From Gordionus sp. m RMFG-2023 (taxonomy: Eukaryota > Nematomorpha > Gordioida > Chordodea > Parachordodidae): DNA of 64,000 bases. Where the stretch lies: the NCBI RefSeq assembly GCF_954871325.1, contig NC_088775.1:13989561-14053560 (forward strand), read 5' to 3'. A model generated the notes under the pieces. The model saw nothing but the letters and a program-made list of their open reading frames with translations. It was not told the DNA's origin and did not search any database. Made by a program: the position numbers and the translations under genes. This document shows, piece by piece, positions 1-10,289 of this stretch (position 1 is the first letter of the stretch; every line of letters begins with the position of its first letter).

Positions 1-330
1 TCCATCACGATTTTATGTGGTATTCCGAATAAGCTTATTATTCTCATCAATTCTTTTACTGTTGATTCCTTCGTAATGTTTTTCATTCGTTTTATAATCG
101 GAAATTTGCTATATGCATCCACAAATACCATAAAATTGTTGTTTTCAAATTGTGCAAAATCTACATGTACACGTTCAAAAATCTTTGTTGCTGGTCCCTT
201 GGGTTTTGTATATTGTGAGGATTGTCCGAAAATCTATTACATGAGTCACAATTTTTTACCTCCAGATCTCCGTGTTTATACCAGGCCACCACAAATAATC
301 TCTCGCTAACATTTTTGTTTTGCCTGCACC
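1..330 (-). pseudogene. integrase part of element A
   Basis: Leftward translation shows the zinc-binding end of a retroviral-type integrase (a YLWWPGI segment followed by a Cys-containing stretch). The start of the catalytic core follows, with the recognisable segment VFVDAYSKFP, which holds the first catalytic Asp region of Ty3/gypsy integrases. The remainder lies beyond the window edge. Its place after RNase H on the same strand is what assigns the whole element to Ty3/gypsy. Confidence 0.65.
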
Positions 331-366
331 CAGATGTCCTTTATGTAGTTCGTGTAAAATCTCTTT

Positions 367-1800
367 TCAATGTTTTATCAAACTCAATTCCATTTCCATG
401 TTTCTGTATGTTTTGTTTTTTATTGGTTCATTATTTCTAATATTATCAATTATCTCCATTAATTCTTTATCATTCTTTGTTTCTTTAACTAATTGATTGA
501 AGTTTATTGGTATATCCCATAATTTATCATCAACTTTTTCAACTACAACATTCTTTTTCATGTTTTCTTTATTTTCCTGTGGTAATCTCGATAAGCAATC
601 TGGCACTAAATATCTTTTCCCCGGTCTATGTACTATTGTATAGTCATACACTCCCATTGCCAAGTTCCATTTTTGTAAACGCATCGATATTGTAGTGTTT
701 TCTTTGAGTGTCTTTGAAAAAATGTATATAAGAGGCTTGTGGTCGGTTATTAATACGAATTTGGTCCCTATTAAATATTCCTGAAATTTTTTTACCGCAA
801 ATATTATAGACAACGCTTCCCTTTCGATATTTGTGTAATTTGTTTCAGCTTTTAACAAAGTTCTTGATGCGAACGCAATAGGTTTTTCTTTACCATCTCC
901 TTCGATGTGAAATAAGACTGCTCCTAGTCCTTTTTTCGACGCGTCCGTCGCAATTCCAATTGGTAGATCAGGGTTGTAAAAATTTAAAGTTGGCGGACTA
1001 CTAATCAACGTTTTCAAATCATCAAAACTCTTTCGGTGCGCATTATCCATTTTTCCTTGTTAACCATTTTATAAAGAGGATCAGCTAAGTCAGCAAAGTT
1101 GCACAAATATTTCCTGTAATAACTGGCCATGCCTAAAAATGTCGCTAGTTCTTCTTTTGTTGTCGGTTTTGGCATGTTTGTAATGGCATCTATTTTGTTT
1201 TCGTTCGGGTGAATGCCAGTTTCATCTATATCGTGTCCTAAAAATCTGACCTCTTTTTTTCATAAACACGCTTTTTTCGAAATTTGGTGTGAGCCCATAT
1301 TTAGTTATTCTGTCGAAGACTTTTTTTATATTATTAATATGTATTTCATCATTATCACCAGTTATCGGTAAGTCATCTATGTAGAATATCACGTCCTTCA
1401 TATCCCCAAATATTCGATCCATGGTACTTTGAAATATCGCAGATGAAGTTTTTAAACCAAAAGGTAATCTTGTGAATTGATAATACCCTTTGTGTGTTGA
1501 AATGGTCAAAATGTTTCGGCTATTCTTGTCGATCGGAATTTGCAAGAAGGCCTCTTTGAAATCTATTTTGGTGAACTTTTTTTCCTTTTGATAATTTTGC
1601 AATTAGATCGTTTATCCGTGGAATTGGGTATTTGAAGTCCTCCAAAGCAGGATTTACCGTGCTTTTGAAATCCGCGCATAATATGAGCGATCCATCACTT
1701 TTGTAAACAGGAGTAAGTGGACTTGCCCAGCGTACCTCTTCTACTGGTTCTATTATCTTGTTGTCGAGCCATTTCTGTAACTCTTTTGTTATTAAATCAA
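367..1800 (-). pseudogene. reverse transcriptase and RNase H part of element A
   Basis: The reverse transcriptase half (about 1800-1222) contains the palm segment KIDFKEAFLQIPI, the segment LPFGLKTSSAIFQ and the catalytic FYIDDLP box (YxDD type). The RNase H half (about 1050-600) shows DASKKGLGAVLF, with the first catalytic Asp, then TDHKPLIYIF, typical of the tethered RNase H of Ty3/gypsy. The enzymes would copy element RNA to DNA and remove the RNA strand in the particle. The region is broken. Confidence 0.85.
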
Positions 1801-2169
1801 TTCTTTTGTATGGAATTCTTCTTGGTGGTATTATTTTGGGTGTGGCGTTTTCTTTTAGATATAACTTGACGTTGCTTCTACAGATCTATTTTTTATTGAT
1901 TTTTGACTTGCATTCTTTTATCAAATTTTCTATCGTATCATTATGATTTTCTTCGATCTGATTTACAAATTTATCCAATATATTTCCAAAAACTCTTATC
2001 CAGGTCCTTCCTAGAAGTGCAATCTTGTCACTTTGGACCACATACGCGTTTAATTTATGAGTTTTCTTTTAAATCTTGCATTGACTTGTGTAGTTCCCAA
2101 TACTTCTATTCTCTTGCCATCATAGCCCGTGAGTTTTATGCCGATTTATTTAAGATTTTGATTCCTATC

Positions 2170-2290
2170 TTGCAATATTAATCGGCAATATCGTGTATCT
2201 TGAACCAGTGTCTATCTGTATCATTGTTGGGACATCGTTTATGTATACTGTTACTTTATATGCATCATTTGCTTTATTGTCCTCGTTCAA
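2170..2290 (-). pseudogene. aspartic protease part of element A
   Basis: A short leftward stretch reads IQIDTGSRYTILP, which carries the DTG active-site triad of retropepsins. It lies between the gag tail and the reverse transcriptase, the expected place in a Ty3/gypsy polyprotein. A related segment ending in KYTILP occurs in fragment C (11.4 kb), supporting common descent of the two elements. Confidence 0.65.
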
Positions 2291-2362
2291 GTTCTTTGCA
2301 CCCAAATTAAATAAATTGTGTTCTTTTTTTATTATTTTATCATTATTATCTTCTTTTATTTC

Positions 2363-2869
2363 CTATATATCGACAGTGTTTACGTTGTTAGAGTATCTGA
2401 GTTGATTGTTATTGCTCTGATTTCTATTGTTATATGATTGGTTGTAATTTTGATTATTGTTGTAACGAGGTGTGTATCGTGATTCATTTTGATGTCTATC
2501 AAATCTATTATTATAATCATTGTAGTATCGATTATCATTATTATAATAATTATTTCTATTATAGAATCTTGAATTACAGTTGTTTCGATATCTATAGTTG
2601 TTTTGGTATCGCGGATTAAAATTTTGTTGTCTTGGGTAATAACTGTTTTGATATCTTGGGTTGTAGTTATTCCCCTGATAATTGTTCCATTGATGGTTGC
2701 TCCCTTGATAATTGTTCCCTTGATAATTGTTCCCTTGATAATTGTTCCCTTGATAATTGTTCCCTTGATAATTGTTAAATCTTGATGTCCATTGATATCT
2801 ATTTGTATAATTCATTTGTGCGTTAGACCCTTTGTTATGATCATCATATTTAACCATGCGCCTATCCAT
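2363..2869 (-). CDS. Asn/Tyr/Arg-rich tail downstream of gag, element A
   Basis: This is a 168-codon leftward frame made almost wholly of Asn, Tyr, Gln, Arg and Gly. It includes a perfect run of about six NNYQG pentapeptides followed by degenerate RYxN and NRYYN units. The position between gag and protease is where other gypsy elements have CCHC zinc knuckles, but none are seen here. The composition is that of a disordered, RNA-binding, prion-like region. The matching Ile/Val-rich frames on the + strand are only antisense shadows. Role inferred: RNA binding or condensation by the particle protein. Confidence 0.6.
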   Translation of the reverse strand: MDRRMVKYDDHNKGSNAQMNYTNRYQWTSRFNNYQGNNYQGNNYQGNNYQGNNYQGSNHQWNNYQGNNYNPRYQNSYYPRQQNFNPRYQNNYRYRNNCNSRFYNRNNYYNNDNRYYNDYNNRFDRHQNESRYTPRYNNNQNYNQSYNNRNQSNNNQLRYSNNVNTVDI

Positions 2870-2919
2870 TTTATCATCCCTGCGTCCTTCTATTTGTTTG
2901 ATAGCTCCATTGCTAGTTT

Positions 2920-3441
2920 CTATTTTTCTGTTTTATTAATTATATTTACGACAGCTTCTTGTTCCTCAAACTCCATTCCTAATTTTAATATTTCTGATAT
3001 TGTTAACCCTTCTGACTTTGCAATTTTTTTTTGTAATTCTTTGTTAATGGTCGACACTCTTATTTTTTCTATCGCTCTATCAAAATTAGCATATTTACAT
3101 TTAGTATTTAATCTACATACTTTGCTTACCCAATTTTCGAACGTTTCACCTATTACTTGTTCAGCTGCATTGAATTCTTTTATGTAAGAGTCCACCGATT
3201 TTTCCGGATCTAAAAGCTTGAACCTTTCGATAACGATTGCCGGGTTAGTGAATTCTGCCACCGTACAAATAGCTTCTAATTTTAGATATTCCTCTTCTGG
3301 AAGTCTCTGTGTGAAAGCATACGCCTTTTCAGCCTCAGTATACTGTGGATCTTTTAGTATTGCATCAAATCTTTTTAAGAAATATTCTACGTTATTACAA
3401 TATATAGGGCATTCAAGTATAGAATTTTTCAATGGTTTCAT
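2920..3441 (-). CDS. gag-like protein, element A
   Basis: A 173-codon leftward frame starts MKPLKNSILECP. It is mostly helical and charged, with segments such as AYAFTQRLPEEEYLKLEAI and ETFENWVSKVCRLNTKC that resemble Ty3/gypsy retrotransposon gag capsid domains. Fragment C at 10.36 kb has the same pattern (FLRSFPD..., EETFIAWVTRIARLNKEC), so the two belong to one lineage. The start chosen is the first Met of the frame, and it is also the first Met in the mirrored copy at 4885. Confidence 0.7.
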   Translation of the reverse strand: MKPLKNSILECPIYCNNVEYFLKRFDAILKDPQYTEAEKAYAFTQRLPEEEYLKLEAICTVAEFTNPAIVIERFKLLDPEKSVDSYIKEFNAAEQVIGETFENWVSKVCRLNTKCKYANFDRAIEKIRVSTINKELQKKIAKSEGLTISEILKLGMEFEEQEAVVNIINKTEK

Positions 3442-3485
3442 TTTATTATAATCTTATAATATTTTAATATTTAATTATTTATAAT

Positions 3486-3785
3486 TTATATGAAATTCAT
3501 AATATATATCATACTATATTTATTTAATATTTTTGATACATCTTCGCTTTTAAAATAAATCTTTTTCCATCGCTGTCTATATTCCTTGTTGTTGATGCTC
3601 CTGTAAACGTGTTGCATGTCGTCAAAATTTTCGTAATATACATGAGCAATCGTCCTGGTTTTGTGTCTTAAGTAAACGTAATTGTTGGTAGCTTCATCAT
3701 AAATTCGTTTAATAGTGTATTTCGAAGGTAACTTTATGACTAACAGGTAGTTATTAACTGCCACCATAATATTTATGGAAGGCAC
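3486..3785 (-). CDS. 99-codon leader frame of element A, unknown function
   Basis: A small basic protein frame (start MPSINIMVAVNN, end IMNFI) lies between the presumed LTR and gag. A second copy of the same 99 codons lies in the inverted duplication at 4549-4848, with a short differing segment near residue 57-65. No domain is recognised. It has alternating hydrophobic and basic residues and many Tyr. Being open in both copies may only reflect recent duplication, so coding status is uncertain. Confidence 0.4.
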   Translation of the reverse strand: MPSINIMVAVNNYLLVIKLPSKYTIKRIYDEATNNYVYLRHKTRTIAHVYYENFDDMQHVYRSINNKEYRQRWKKIYFKSEDVSKILNKYSMIYIMNFI

Positions 3786-4548
3786 GGTATAAAAGGTACA
3801 GGTAAAATAAACTTTATTTCAAAATATTTATTATGATATTTTACATTAATATTTTACAGTTTATATACAATTTCTTTAATCAGTTTTATAAGTATTCACA
3901 AAATAAGTGAAATAAAAAATTATATAAAATTAACGTTTTTTAGTATGTTGTTACTATTCAATACTAAAATATCTTACAAAAATAAGATTTTATAAAAAAA
4001 CTAATTTTTAAGATACTTTGAATATTACTCAAGGTAAGAAATATAAAATTTATCTAAAAATTATATAACTTTATTTTTTGAATAATAAAATATAATCAGT
4101 CATATTAACATCTCCCCCTTTTTCAATTGACTTCGTTCGTTCCTCCGTTGTTCGTCTCCTTCACTATTTATTTGTTGATCTATCTGTGCATTGTACATCG
4201 CTCTTTAGATATCGTCGGTTGACTGTTTGCATTTAACCTTCAATATTTTATTATTCAAAAAATAAAGTTATATAATTTTTAGATAAATTTTATATTTCTT
4301 ACCTTGAGTAATATTCAAAGTATCTTAAAAATTAGTTTTTGTAAAATCTTATTTTTGTAAGATATTTTAGTATTGAATAGTAACAACATACTAAAAAACG
4401 TTAATTTTATATAATTTTTTATTTCACTTATTTTGTGAATACTTATAAAACTGATTAAAGAAATTGTATATAAACTGTAAAATATTAATGTAAAATATCA
4501 TAATAAATATTTTGAAATAAAGTTTATTTTACCTATACCTTTTATACC

Positions 4549-4848
4549 GTGCCTTCCATAAATATTATGGTGGCAGTTAATAACTACCTGTTAGTCATAA
4601 AGTTACCTTCGAAATACACTATTAAACGAATTTATGATGAAGCTACCAACAATTACGTTTACTTAAGACACAAAACCAGGACGATTGCTCATGTATATTA
4701 CGAAAATTTTGACGACATAACACGTTTACAGGAGCATCAACAACAAGGAATATATAGACAGCGATGGAAAAAGATTTATTTTAAAAGCGAAGATGTATCA
4801 AAAATATTAAATAAATATAGTATGATATATATTATGAATTTCATATAA
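4549..4848 (+). CDS. mirrored 99-codon leader frame
   Basis: This is the right-arm copy of the leader frame at 3486-3785, in the opposite orientation and still open from MPSINIMVAVNN to IMNFI. It differs from the left copy mainly in a short block after YYENFDD. No known domain is recognised, and function is not assigned. Confidence 0.35.
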   Translation: MPSINIMVAVNNYLLVIKLPSKYTIKRIYDEATNNYVYLRHKTRTIAHVYYENFDDITRLQEHQQQGIYRQRWKKIYFKSEDVSKILNKYSMIYIMNFI

Positions 4849-4884
4849 ATTATAAATAATTAAATATTATAAGATTATAATAAA

Positions 4885-5228
4885 ATGAAACCATTGAAAA
4901 ATTCTATACTTGAATGCCCTATATATTGTAATAACGTAGAATATTTCTTAAAAAGATTTGATGCAATACTAAAAGATCCATAGTATACAGAGGCTGAAAA
5001 GGCGTATGCTTTCACACAGAGACTTCCAGAAGAGGAATATCTAAAATTAGAAGCTATTTGTACGGTGGCAGCTGGAGACCATCCTGCAAATCTCGAACGA
5101 CATATAGAAAGATTCACGATAGGCAATTCAAATAATTTAAAAAAAAGAAAGAAAATTTGACTATTAAAAAAACTCAAATAACGACAAATGCAAATCAGTA
5201 TAATATAATTCAAAATGCTCTTGAGCAC
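4885..5228 (+). pseudogene. gag start fragment in the right arm
   Basis: This begins with the same residues as the gag of element A and follows it for about 60 codons. It then diverges near 5070 into unrelated sequence that ends just before the LTR of element B. It is a broken fossil fragment, useful mainly for dating the inverted duplication. Confidence 0.7.
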
Positions 5229-5248
5229 AGAACTACTACAATATAAAT

Positions 5249-5735
5249 TGTTACAATTCCTTATTAAATTGTAATCAAATTGTCGAAGGCTCGTGTGAGA
5301 GACTTTAATGAATTTAATGGAACCTAGTATTAATAAAAAAGAATATATAAAAAATTAAATAAATCGGTTAATAAATCTTACGACTCCTGTTTTTTGCTAA
5401 ACAAATCTTATATCTTGAATTTTTCACAACAATACTAAATTTCTTCAAATTATAAAACCATACACTAATTTTTATTTTAAAATTTTTTCATTTATATACA
5501 TTTTTTTAATATGCAAAAAAAATTACAAGAACATTCAAAATTCATAAAAAATAATAAAAATTACAAGTATTCATAAAAAATAATAAAAATTACAAGTATA
5601 TTAAAGTCCATAAAAAAATAAATTTATAGACTGCATATTCAAATTAATACTTAACAATCGTCGGTAACATATTCACAAACTATCTAATTATATAAAAATA
5701 TAATTTATATTCAAATGATTTACACGAATATAACA
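5249..5735 (-). repeat. 3' LTR of element B
   Basis: The 487-base repeat matches 9688-10164 in direct orientation. It starts TGTTACAATT and ends AATATAACA. A polypurine tract (on the - strand) abuts its right side, which marks it as the 3' LTR of a leftward element. Confidence 0.9.
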
Positions 5736-5750
5736 CCTCCACCCTTAAGA

Positions 5751-6077
5751 CTAACCTTCCACTGCATCTTTCGTTGGTTCCCCATTCTCCCGCACCGAAA
5801 ACGCTGTATTGTTACTTGAAGTCTCTACTGCTATTGGACAGAACCTCAACTTGTGCATCCCTCTGCACGACCAACATTCTAGACGGTTTTTCTTCACCCA
5901 ATAGGGTTCAATTCTTCGTTCGAATCGTCTGTTGGGTACTTCCTGCAAGAGTTCCCCATATCTTTGTTGCACTTCCGTTCTCGCAGCTTCCATCCATCTG
6001 TTAGATTCTACTGATCCGTCCACCTCTCTAATTTCCATCTTTATAATCTTATTTCCTAAGCGGAAGTATGATGCCAT
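5751..6077 (-). CDS. extra zinc-knuckle-like frame next to the 3' LTR of element B
   Basis: A 108-codon leftward frame (start MASYFRLGNKIIK) carries CWSCRGMHKLRFC, a cysteine/histidine cluster like a gag zinc knuckle but with altered spacing. The charged helical N-terminal half (EVQQRYGELLQEV) also fits a nucleic-acid-binding helper. It lies after integrase and the tandem array, an unusual position because knuckles normally belong to gag. It may be a displaced gag piece or an accessory frame, and no homologue is recognised. Confidence 0.4.
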   Translation of the reverse strand: MASYFRLGNKIIKMEIREVDGSVESNRWMEAARTEVQQRYGELLQEVPNRRFERRIEPYWVKKNRLECWSCRGMHKLRFCPIAVETSSNNTAFSVRENGEPTKDAVEG

Positions 6078-6114
6078 CTACAAAAATTACTATAAAAATA
6101 TATATATTCCATAA

Positions 6115-6915
6115 TCTTCTAATGATCTACAATACATTCTATGATAATTCTCTTAACCGTTTTAACCCTTATAAATTATGATTCTCATAATTAGGTCTAT
6201 CATCAATTTTATTTCATCAAGAATTATGATTCTCCTAATTAAGTCTATTATCAATTTATGCCTTTATAAATTATGATTATCCTAATTATGTCTATCATCA
6301 ATTTCATTTCATCCGAAAATATGATTCTCATATTTAGGTCTATCATCAATTTATCTCTTTATAAATTTTAATTCTCATCATTATGTCTATCATCAATATG
6401 ATTCTCATAATTATGTCTATCATCAATTTATCTCTTTAAATTATGATTCTCATAATTATGTCTATCATCAATATGATTCTCATAATAATGTCTATCATCA
6501 ATTTATCTCTTTATAAATTATGATTCTCATAATTATGTCTATCATCAATTTCATTCTATCTGAAAATATGATATCATCAATTTATCTGTTTATAAATTAT
6601 GATTCTCATCAATTTATCTGTTTATAAATTATGATTCTCATCATTATGTCTATTATCAATATGATTCTCATAATTATGTTTATCATCAATTTATCTCTTT
6701 ATAAATTATGATTCTCATAATTATGTCTATCATCAATAAGATTCTCATAATAATGTCTATCATCAATATGATTCTCATAATAATGTCTATCATCTATTTA
6801 TCAATTGATCTCTTTATAAATTATGATTCTCATAACTATGTCTATCATCAATTTCATTCTATCTGAAAATATGATTCTCATAATTATGTCTATCATCTAT
6901 TTATTTCTTCTAATT
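6115..6915. repeat. tandem array inside element B
   Basis: About 0.8 kb is built from degenerate units containing ATTATGATTCTCATAATTA and TGTCTATCATCAAT, some extended with TTTATCTCTTTATAA. Unit length varies (roughly 20 to 60 bases) through nested duplication. It lies between the integrase end and the extra frame near the 3' LTR. It has no spacer/repeat regularity of CRISPR type; it is a minisatellite. Confidence 0.85.
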
Positions 6916-6939
6916 ATATCCAATATCTCTTTCTTGCCC

Positions 6940-7760
6940 TTAGCTTCTAAGTCTTACTTGTTTCAGGTGTCTAGTAAAGGCTCCTTCTTGCCCTTCAATT
7001 TCTACTTCTACTTTTTTTCTTCCTATATTCTTACTTACTATACCCTTCCCCCTTTTAACTGGACCATCAAACAGTCGAATCCATACTAAACTTCCAACTT
7101 TAAATTTTTCATCATATGTATTATTCTTTTGCTTTATTTTTTCTTTCAAAAAATCTAATTCAGTTCTAGTTTTTCTACCTAAAACATCTCTGCTGGTGAA
7201 TTTCCTTTGCCAGTCTTAGTATTGTTATATGCTAATAATAATAACCACCATTTTCCCTCTCCACATTTTTCTTTTTTTAGCCAGCTTTTAACAATAGCTA
7301 CCATTCTCTCGGCTTGCCCATTACTTCTCGGGTAATGTGGTGGCGATACTAAATGCTTAATATTCCACCTATCACAAAATTGGTTAAAAACTCTACCTTT
7401 AAACGCTGGGCATCCATCTGATACCAAAGTTTCCATTAATCCATATTTACCTGCAAAATCTTTTATTTTAGTCAACGCTATTTTCGTCGTTAAACCTGAA
7501 ACCTATTGACAATCTATCCATTTCGATCCAGCATCTACCATGATAAAATATTTTCTTTTTTCATATTCTAAAAAATCTACATGTATTCTTTTACCTGGCG
7601 TTTCTGGCCATTTATCTGCTTTATTCTTTGCTGGTACATTAGCCCACATGTTACAAGTCTCACAGCTTCTAGCTAATTATTCAATTTCACTATTCATCTT
7701 GGGCCACCAAATATATTCTCTTGCTTTATTCTTCATTCTTTCTATGCCTTGATGTCCTGT
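6940..7760 (-). pseudogene. integrase of element B
   Basis: Leftward translation gives an integrase core with SDGCPAFKGRVFNQFC and PPHYPRSNGQAERMV, the second catalytic Asp and the Glu region of the DDE core. The C-terminal domain follows (EKFKVGSLVWIRLFDGP ... GAFTRHLKQVRLRS), with the basic SH3-like pattern of Ty3/gypsy and retroviral integrases. Upstream is a zinc-binding part near 7650-7750. The enzyme would insert the cDNA into the host chromosome. It is broken. Confidence 0.8.
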
Positions 7761-7804
7761 ATGTATTACGGCTAATGTATCTTTTCTTAACTTACGCTGT
7801 ATCA

Positions 7805-8210
7805 CTAATCGATATCCTCTCTATAAACAATTGATAAACGACAAAAAGCAAATAATCCTCTATGCGCTGTAATCGTTAATATCTTACTTGTTTTCTCACT
7901 CACCTTTATTTGCAAGCAAGCATTTGAAAAGTCTATCTTTGAAAAAATTGTTGCTCCTCTTAAATTAACTAGCAATTGCTCTATTCTAGGTAATGGATAT
8001 CTTTCGTTTAATTCCCACGCTTTAACTGATACTCTACAGTCTATACACAGTCTTAAACTGTTATCTGGTTTTCTTATGGGAACTAACGGTGTTGCCCACA
8101 CACTATGCACTATTGGTTTTATAATTCCTTCTTTTAACCATTTGTCTAATTCTTTATCTATATCTTATATTCACGAAAACGGCAATCTTCTTGTGCAGCA
8201 ATATTTAGGT
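7805..8210 (-). pseudogene. reverse transcriptase part of element B
   Basis: The N-terminal half of a gypsy-type reverse transcriptase is visible, with WATPLVPIRKPDNSLRLCID, then YPLPRIEQLL and FSKIDFSNACLQIKV, which holds the first catalytic Asp. The YxDD box and RNase H are not seen between here and the integrase, so the element appears reduced. Confidence 0.8.
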
Positions 8211-8759
8211 CGATAATTTTGTTCTAATCGTATATCTACCTCAATATTCTTTATTTCTTTGTTAAAATTATCCTCAACAACATTCAATTCTACCATCTTA
8301 TTAATTCCTTGTTGTTTGTCGTCGACTGTATTTACCTCTATTGTCTTTATATCTTCTGTTTCCTTATTTTCTTATAAGTTACTATATCTAATTAAAACTT
8401 CTGGTGTTCAATTTTTGAGTTCATCGAGAATTATATCCTGTTTGACTCTTAAACAAGGTAAATCAGTCTTCTCTTTATTCTAACTTCTTATTATCTCCTT
8501 CTTTATTTTGTTGTTCTCACGGACATTTTCAAACAAAGACCATCAATTATACTCAGGACCCATCTTCTTAATGTCATTCCAACCTAAAATAGGCTCCATC
8601 TTTAGTGTCGTAATCCATAACTTTATTTCCTTATTTATATCTAACAATTTTATAACATAAAAACCTAGAATTTTAACCATGCTACCGTCTAATTGTCTAA
8701 CTTTTACTCTCTTTGCAATGAATCTTTCTTTGAAAAATATTTATTAAAATCTTTTACAC

Positions 8760-9465
8760 TCATTAAACTAATCTAAGCTCCTGTATCCAATAAAAAGCAT
8801 ATTTCAATTTCACCTATTTTTATTTTAATCCTCGGACATTTATTTTTCCTAATTATTTTTTCTAAATCAATTTTGCATACGTTTTCTATTTCAACTTTTT
8901 CCTTTAAAATTTTTTTATCATCAACATTATATTTATTCATATATTTTAAATCAATATTATTATCATTTATTACTAAATTATAACTAAAATTATAAAAATC
9001 AGATATACTATTAATATTATAATTTATAACATTAACCTTATCTTTATAGTCATTTATTACACGCTTCTTGAGCATACCCTCTTTGACCACATTTTAAACA
9101 CACTAAATTATTGTCCAAGAAACTTCTACAATTGGTAACTATGTGCCCTTTACGTCCACATCTCGCGCAATTTAAATGGTGGTTAATTCACATTGCCTCG
9201 AAATGTGTCCATATCTTCCGCAACTGTAACACTTGACTAACCTAACATTATCTAAATGATTTATCTTGTTTTCATTTCTTATAACATTTTTAATTTTTTC
9301 TAGCTCTTTATTTTCTAATCTTATAAAAGATGTATTTCTTTCTACTATTAATCCTAAAGTAAAACTTAAAACTAGAAACACAAATATAACTATACTTATA
9401 TTTTCAAGTATTAAACTTAATAAATTTATTTGTGTAATATACATTTTAACGTACTCAATAACCAC
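8760..9465 (-). pseudogene. gag zinc knuckles and protease part of element B
   Basis: Leftward reading shows a first CCHC knuckle, CYSCGRYGHISRQC (about 9190-9235), then CARCGRKGHIVTNC and a third Cys cluster (about 9085-9165). A protease start with KIGEIEICFLLDTGA follows, in which the DTG triad is the retropepsin active site. The segment before the knuckles contains a hydrophobic helix. The whole gag region is only about 0.6 kb, short for the family. Confidence 0.7.
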
Positions 9466-9687
9466 TTAATTAAAATAATCTTGATTAATCTTAAAAAATT
9501 AAATAAATATAAAAATACGAATTAAACCAATAATATGATAAATTTATATAAATAAACAAAAATTTTCCTTTTTAACCGAAAAATATCTAAAAATTTATAT
9601 ATAAATATTTATTTTTTTACCTAGTTCCAAAGTATATTAGACTGACCTTCGGTCTTCTAAAGCCTGTATCAATCAATAAGGCACCAA

Positions 9688-10164
9688 TGTTACAATTCCT
9701 TATTAAATTGAATCAAATTGTCAAAGGCTCGTGGGAGAGACTTTAATAAATTTAATGGAACCTAGTATTAATAAAAAAGAATATATAAAAATTAAATAAA
9801 ACGGTTAATAAATCTTACGACTCCTGTTTTTTGCTAAACAAATTTTATATCTTGAATTTTTCACAACAATACTAAATTTCTTCAAATTATAAAACCATAC
9901 ACTAACTTTTATTTTAAAATTTTTTCATTTATATACATTTTTTTAATATGCAAAAAAAATTACAAGTACATTCAAAATTCAAAAAAATAAAAATTACAAG
10001 TATTCATAAAAAATAATAAAAATTACAAGTATATTAAGTTCATGAAAAAATAATTTCCTAGACTGCATATTTAAATTAATACTTAACAATCGTCGATAAC
10101 ATACACAAACTATCTAATTATATTAAAATATAATTTATATTCAAATGATTTTTTGAATATAACA
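9688..10164 (-). repeat. 5' LTR of element B
   Basis: This 477-base direct repeat is the partner of 5249-5735. The sequence just inside it on the - strand begins TTGGTGCCTTATTG, the place of the primer binding site, but I could not match it to a specific tRNA by eye. Confidence 0.9.
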
Positions 10165-10289
10165 ATTAATATCAATAAAAAAAACTTTAATTCGCTCCTG
10201 CACCGAGTTAGTAACAGTTCATGGTAGACAATCAATTGATGACAAAGCATTTGAAATATTATAGACCATTAGTTATAGGATTGGATAAC

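Larger units (their letters stand above)
1..4091 (-). mobile_element. Ty3/gypsy LTR retrotransposon A, partial
   Basis: Reading leftward, the order is a leader with a 99-codon frame, gag, an Asn-rich tail, protease, reverse transcriptase, RNase H and integrase. That order is diagnostic for Ty3/gypsy rather than copia or DIRS. The element runs off the left edge, so its far LTR is not visible and the near LTR cannot be delimited by comparison. Its leader and first ~60 gag codons are mirrored in a head-to-head inverted copy to the right (4243-5070). It looks broken, with at least several breaks in pol, although gag still reads as one frame. The age cannot be estimated without a second LTR. Confidence 0.85.
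3256..5070. repeat. head-to-head inverted duplication (palindrome) of element A leader and gag start
   Basis: The arms 3256-4091 and 4243-5070 are near-identical reverse complements, about 0.83 kb each. They flank an unmatched spacer of about 150 bases (4092-4242). Each arm holds an AT-rich segment, the 99-codon leader frame, and about 60 codons of gag from MKPLKNSILECP. The right arm stops matching near 5070 and gives way to other sequence before the LTR of element B at 5249. Such a structure can arise by head-to-head insertion, by inverted duplication, or by template switching during reverse transcription. Confidence 0.85.
5249..10164 (-). mobile_element. Ty3/gypsy LTR retrotransposon B with both LTRs
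   Basis: Direct repeats at 5249-5735 and 9688-10164 start TGTTACAATTCC and end TATAACA, so they are TG...CA LTRs. On the - strand the order is 5' LTR (right), gag-like region with zinc knuckles, protease, reverse transcriptase, integrase, an integrase C-terminal domain, a long tandem array, a further small frame, a purine tract (AAGGGTGGAGG, 5736-5746) and the 3' LTR (left). No clear target duplication is visible. The coding part is broken in many places. The LTRs remain very similar with scattered differences and short indels, suggesting moderate age. Confidence 0.9.

Noticed and set aside
2434-2785. Ile/Val- and Tyr-rich proteins on the + strand
   Set aside because: They are antisense readings of the Asn-rich gag tail of element A on the - strand.
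3256-5070. DIRS-type element because of the inverted repeats
   Set aside because: The same element carries a DDE integrase after RNase H, and DIRS elements use a tyrosine recombinase instead. Ty3/gypsy with an inverted duplication fits better.
6115-6915. CRISPR-like repeat array
   Set aside because: Unit length and spacing vary, there are no unique spacers, and the array lies inside an LTR element in an animal genome.
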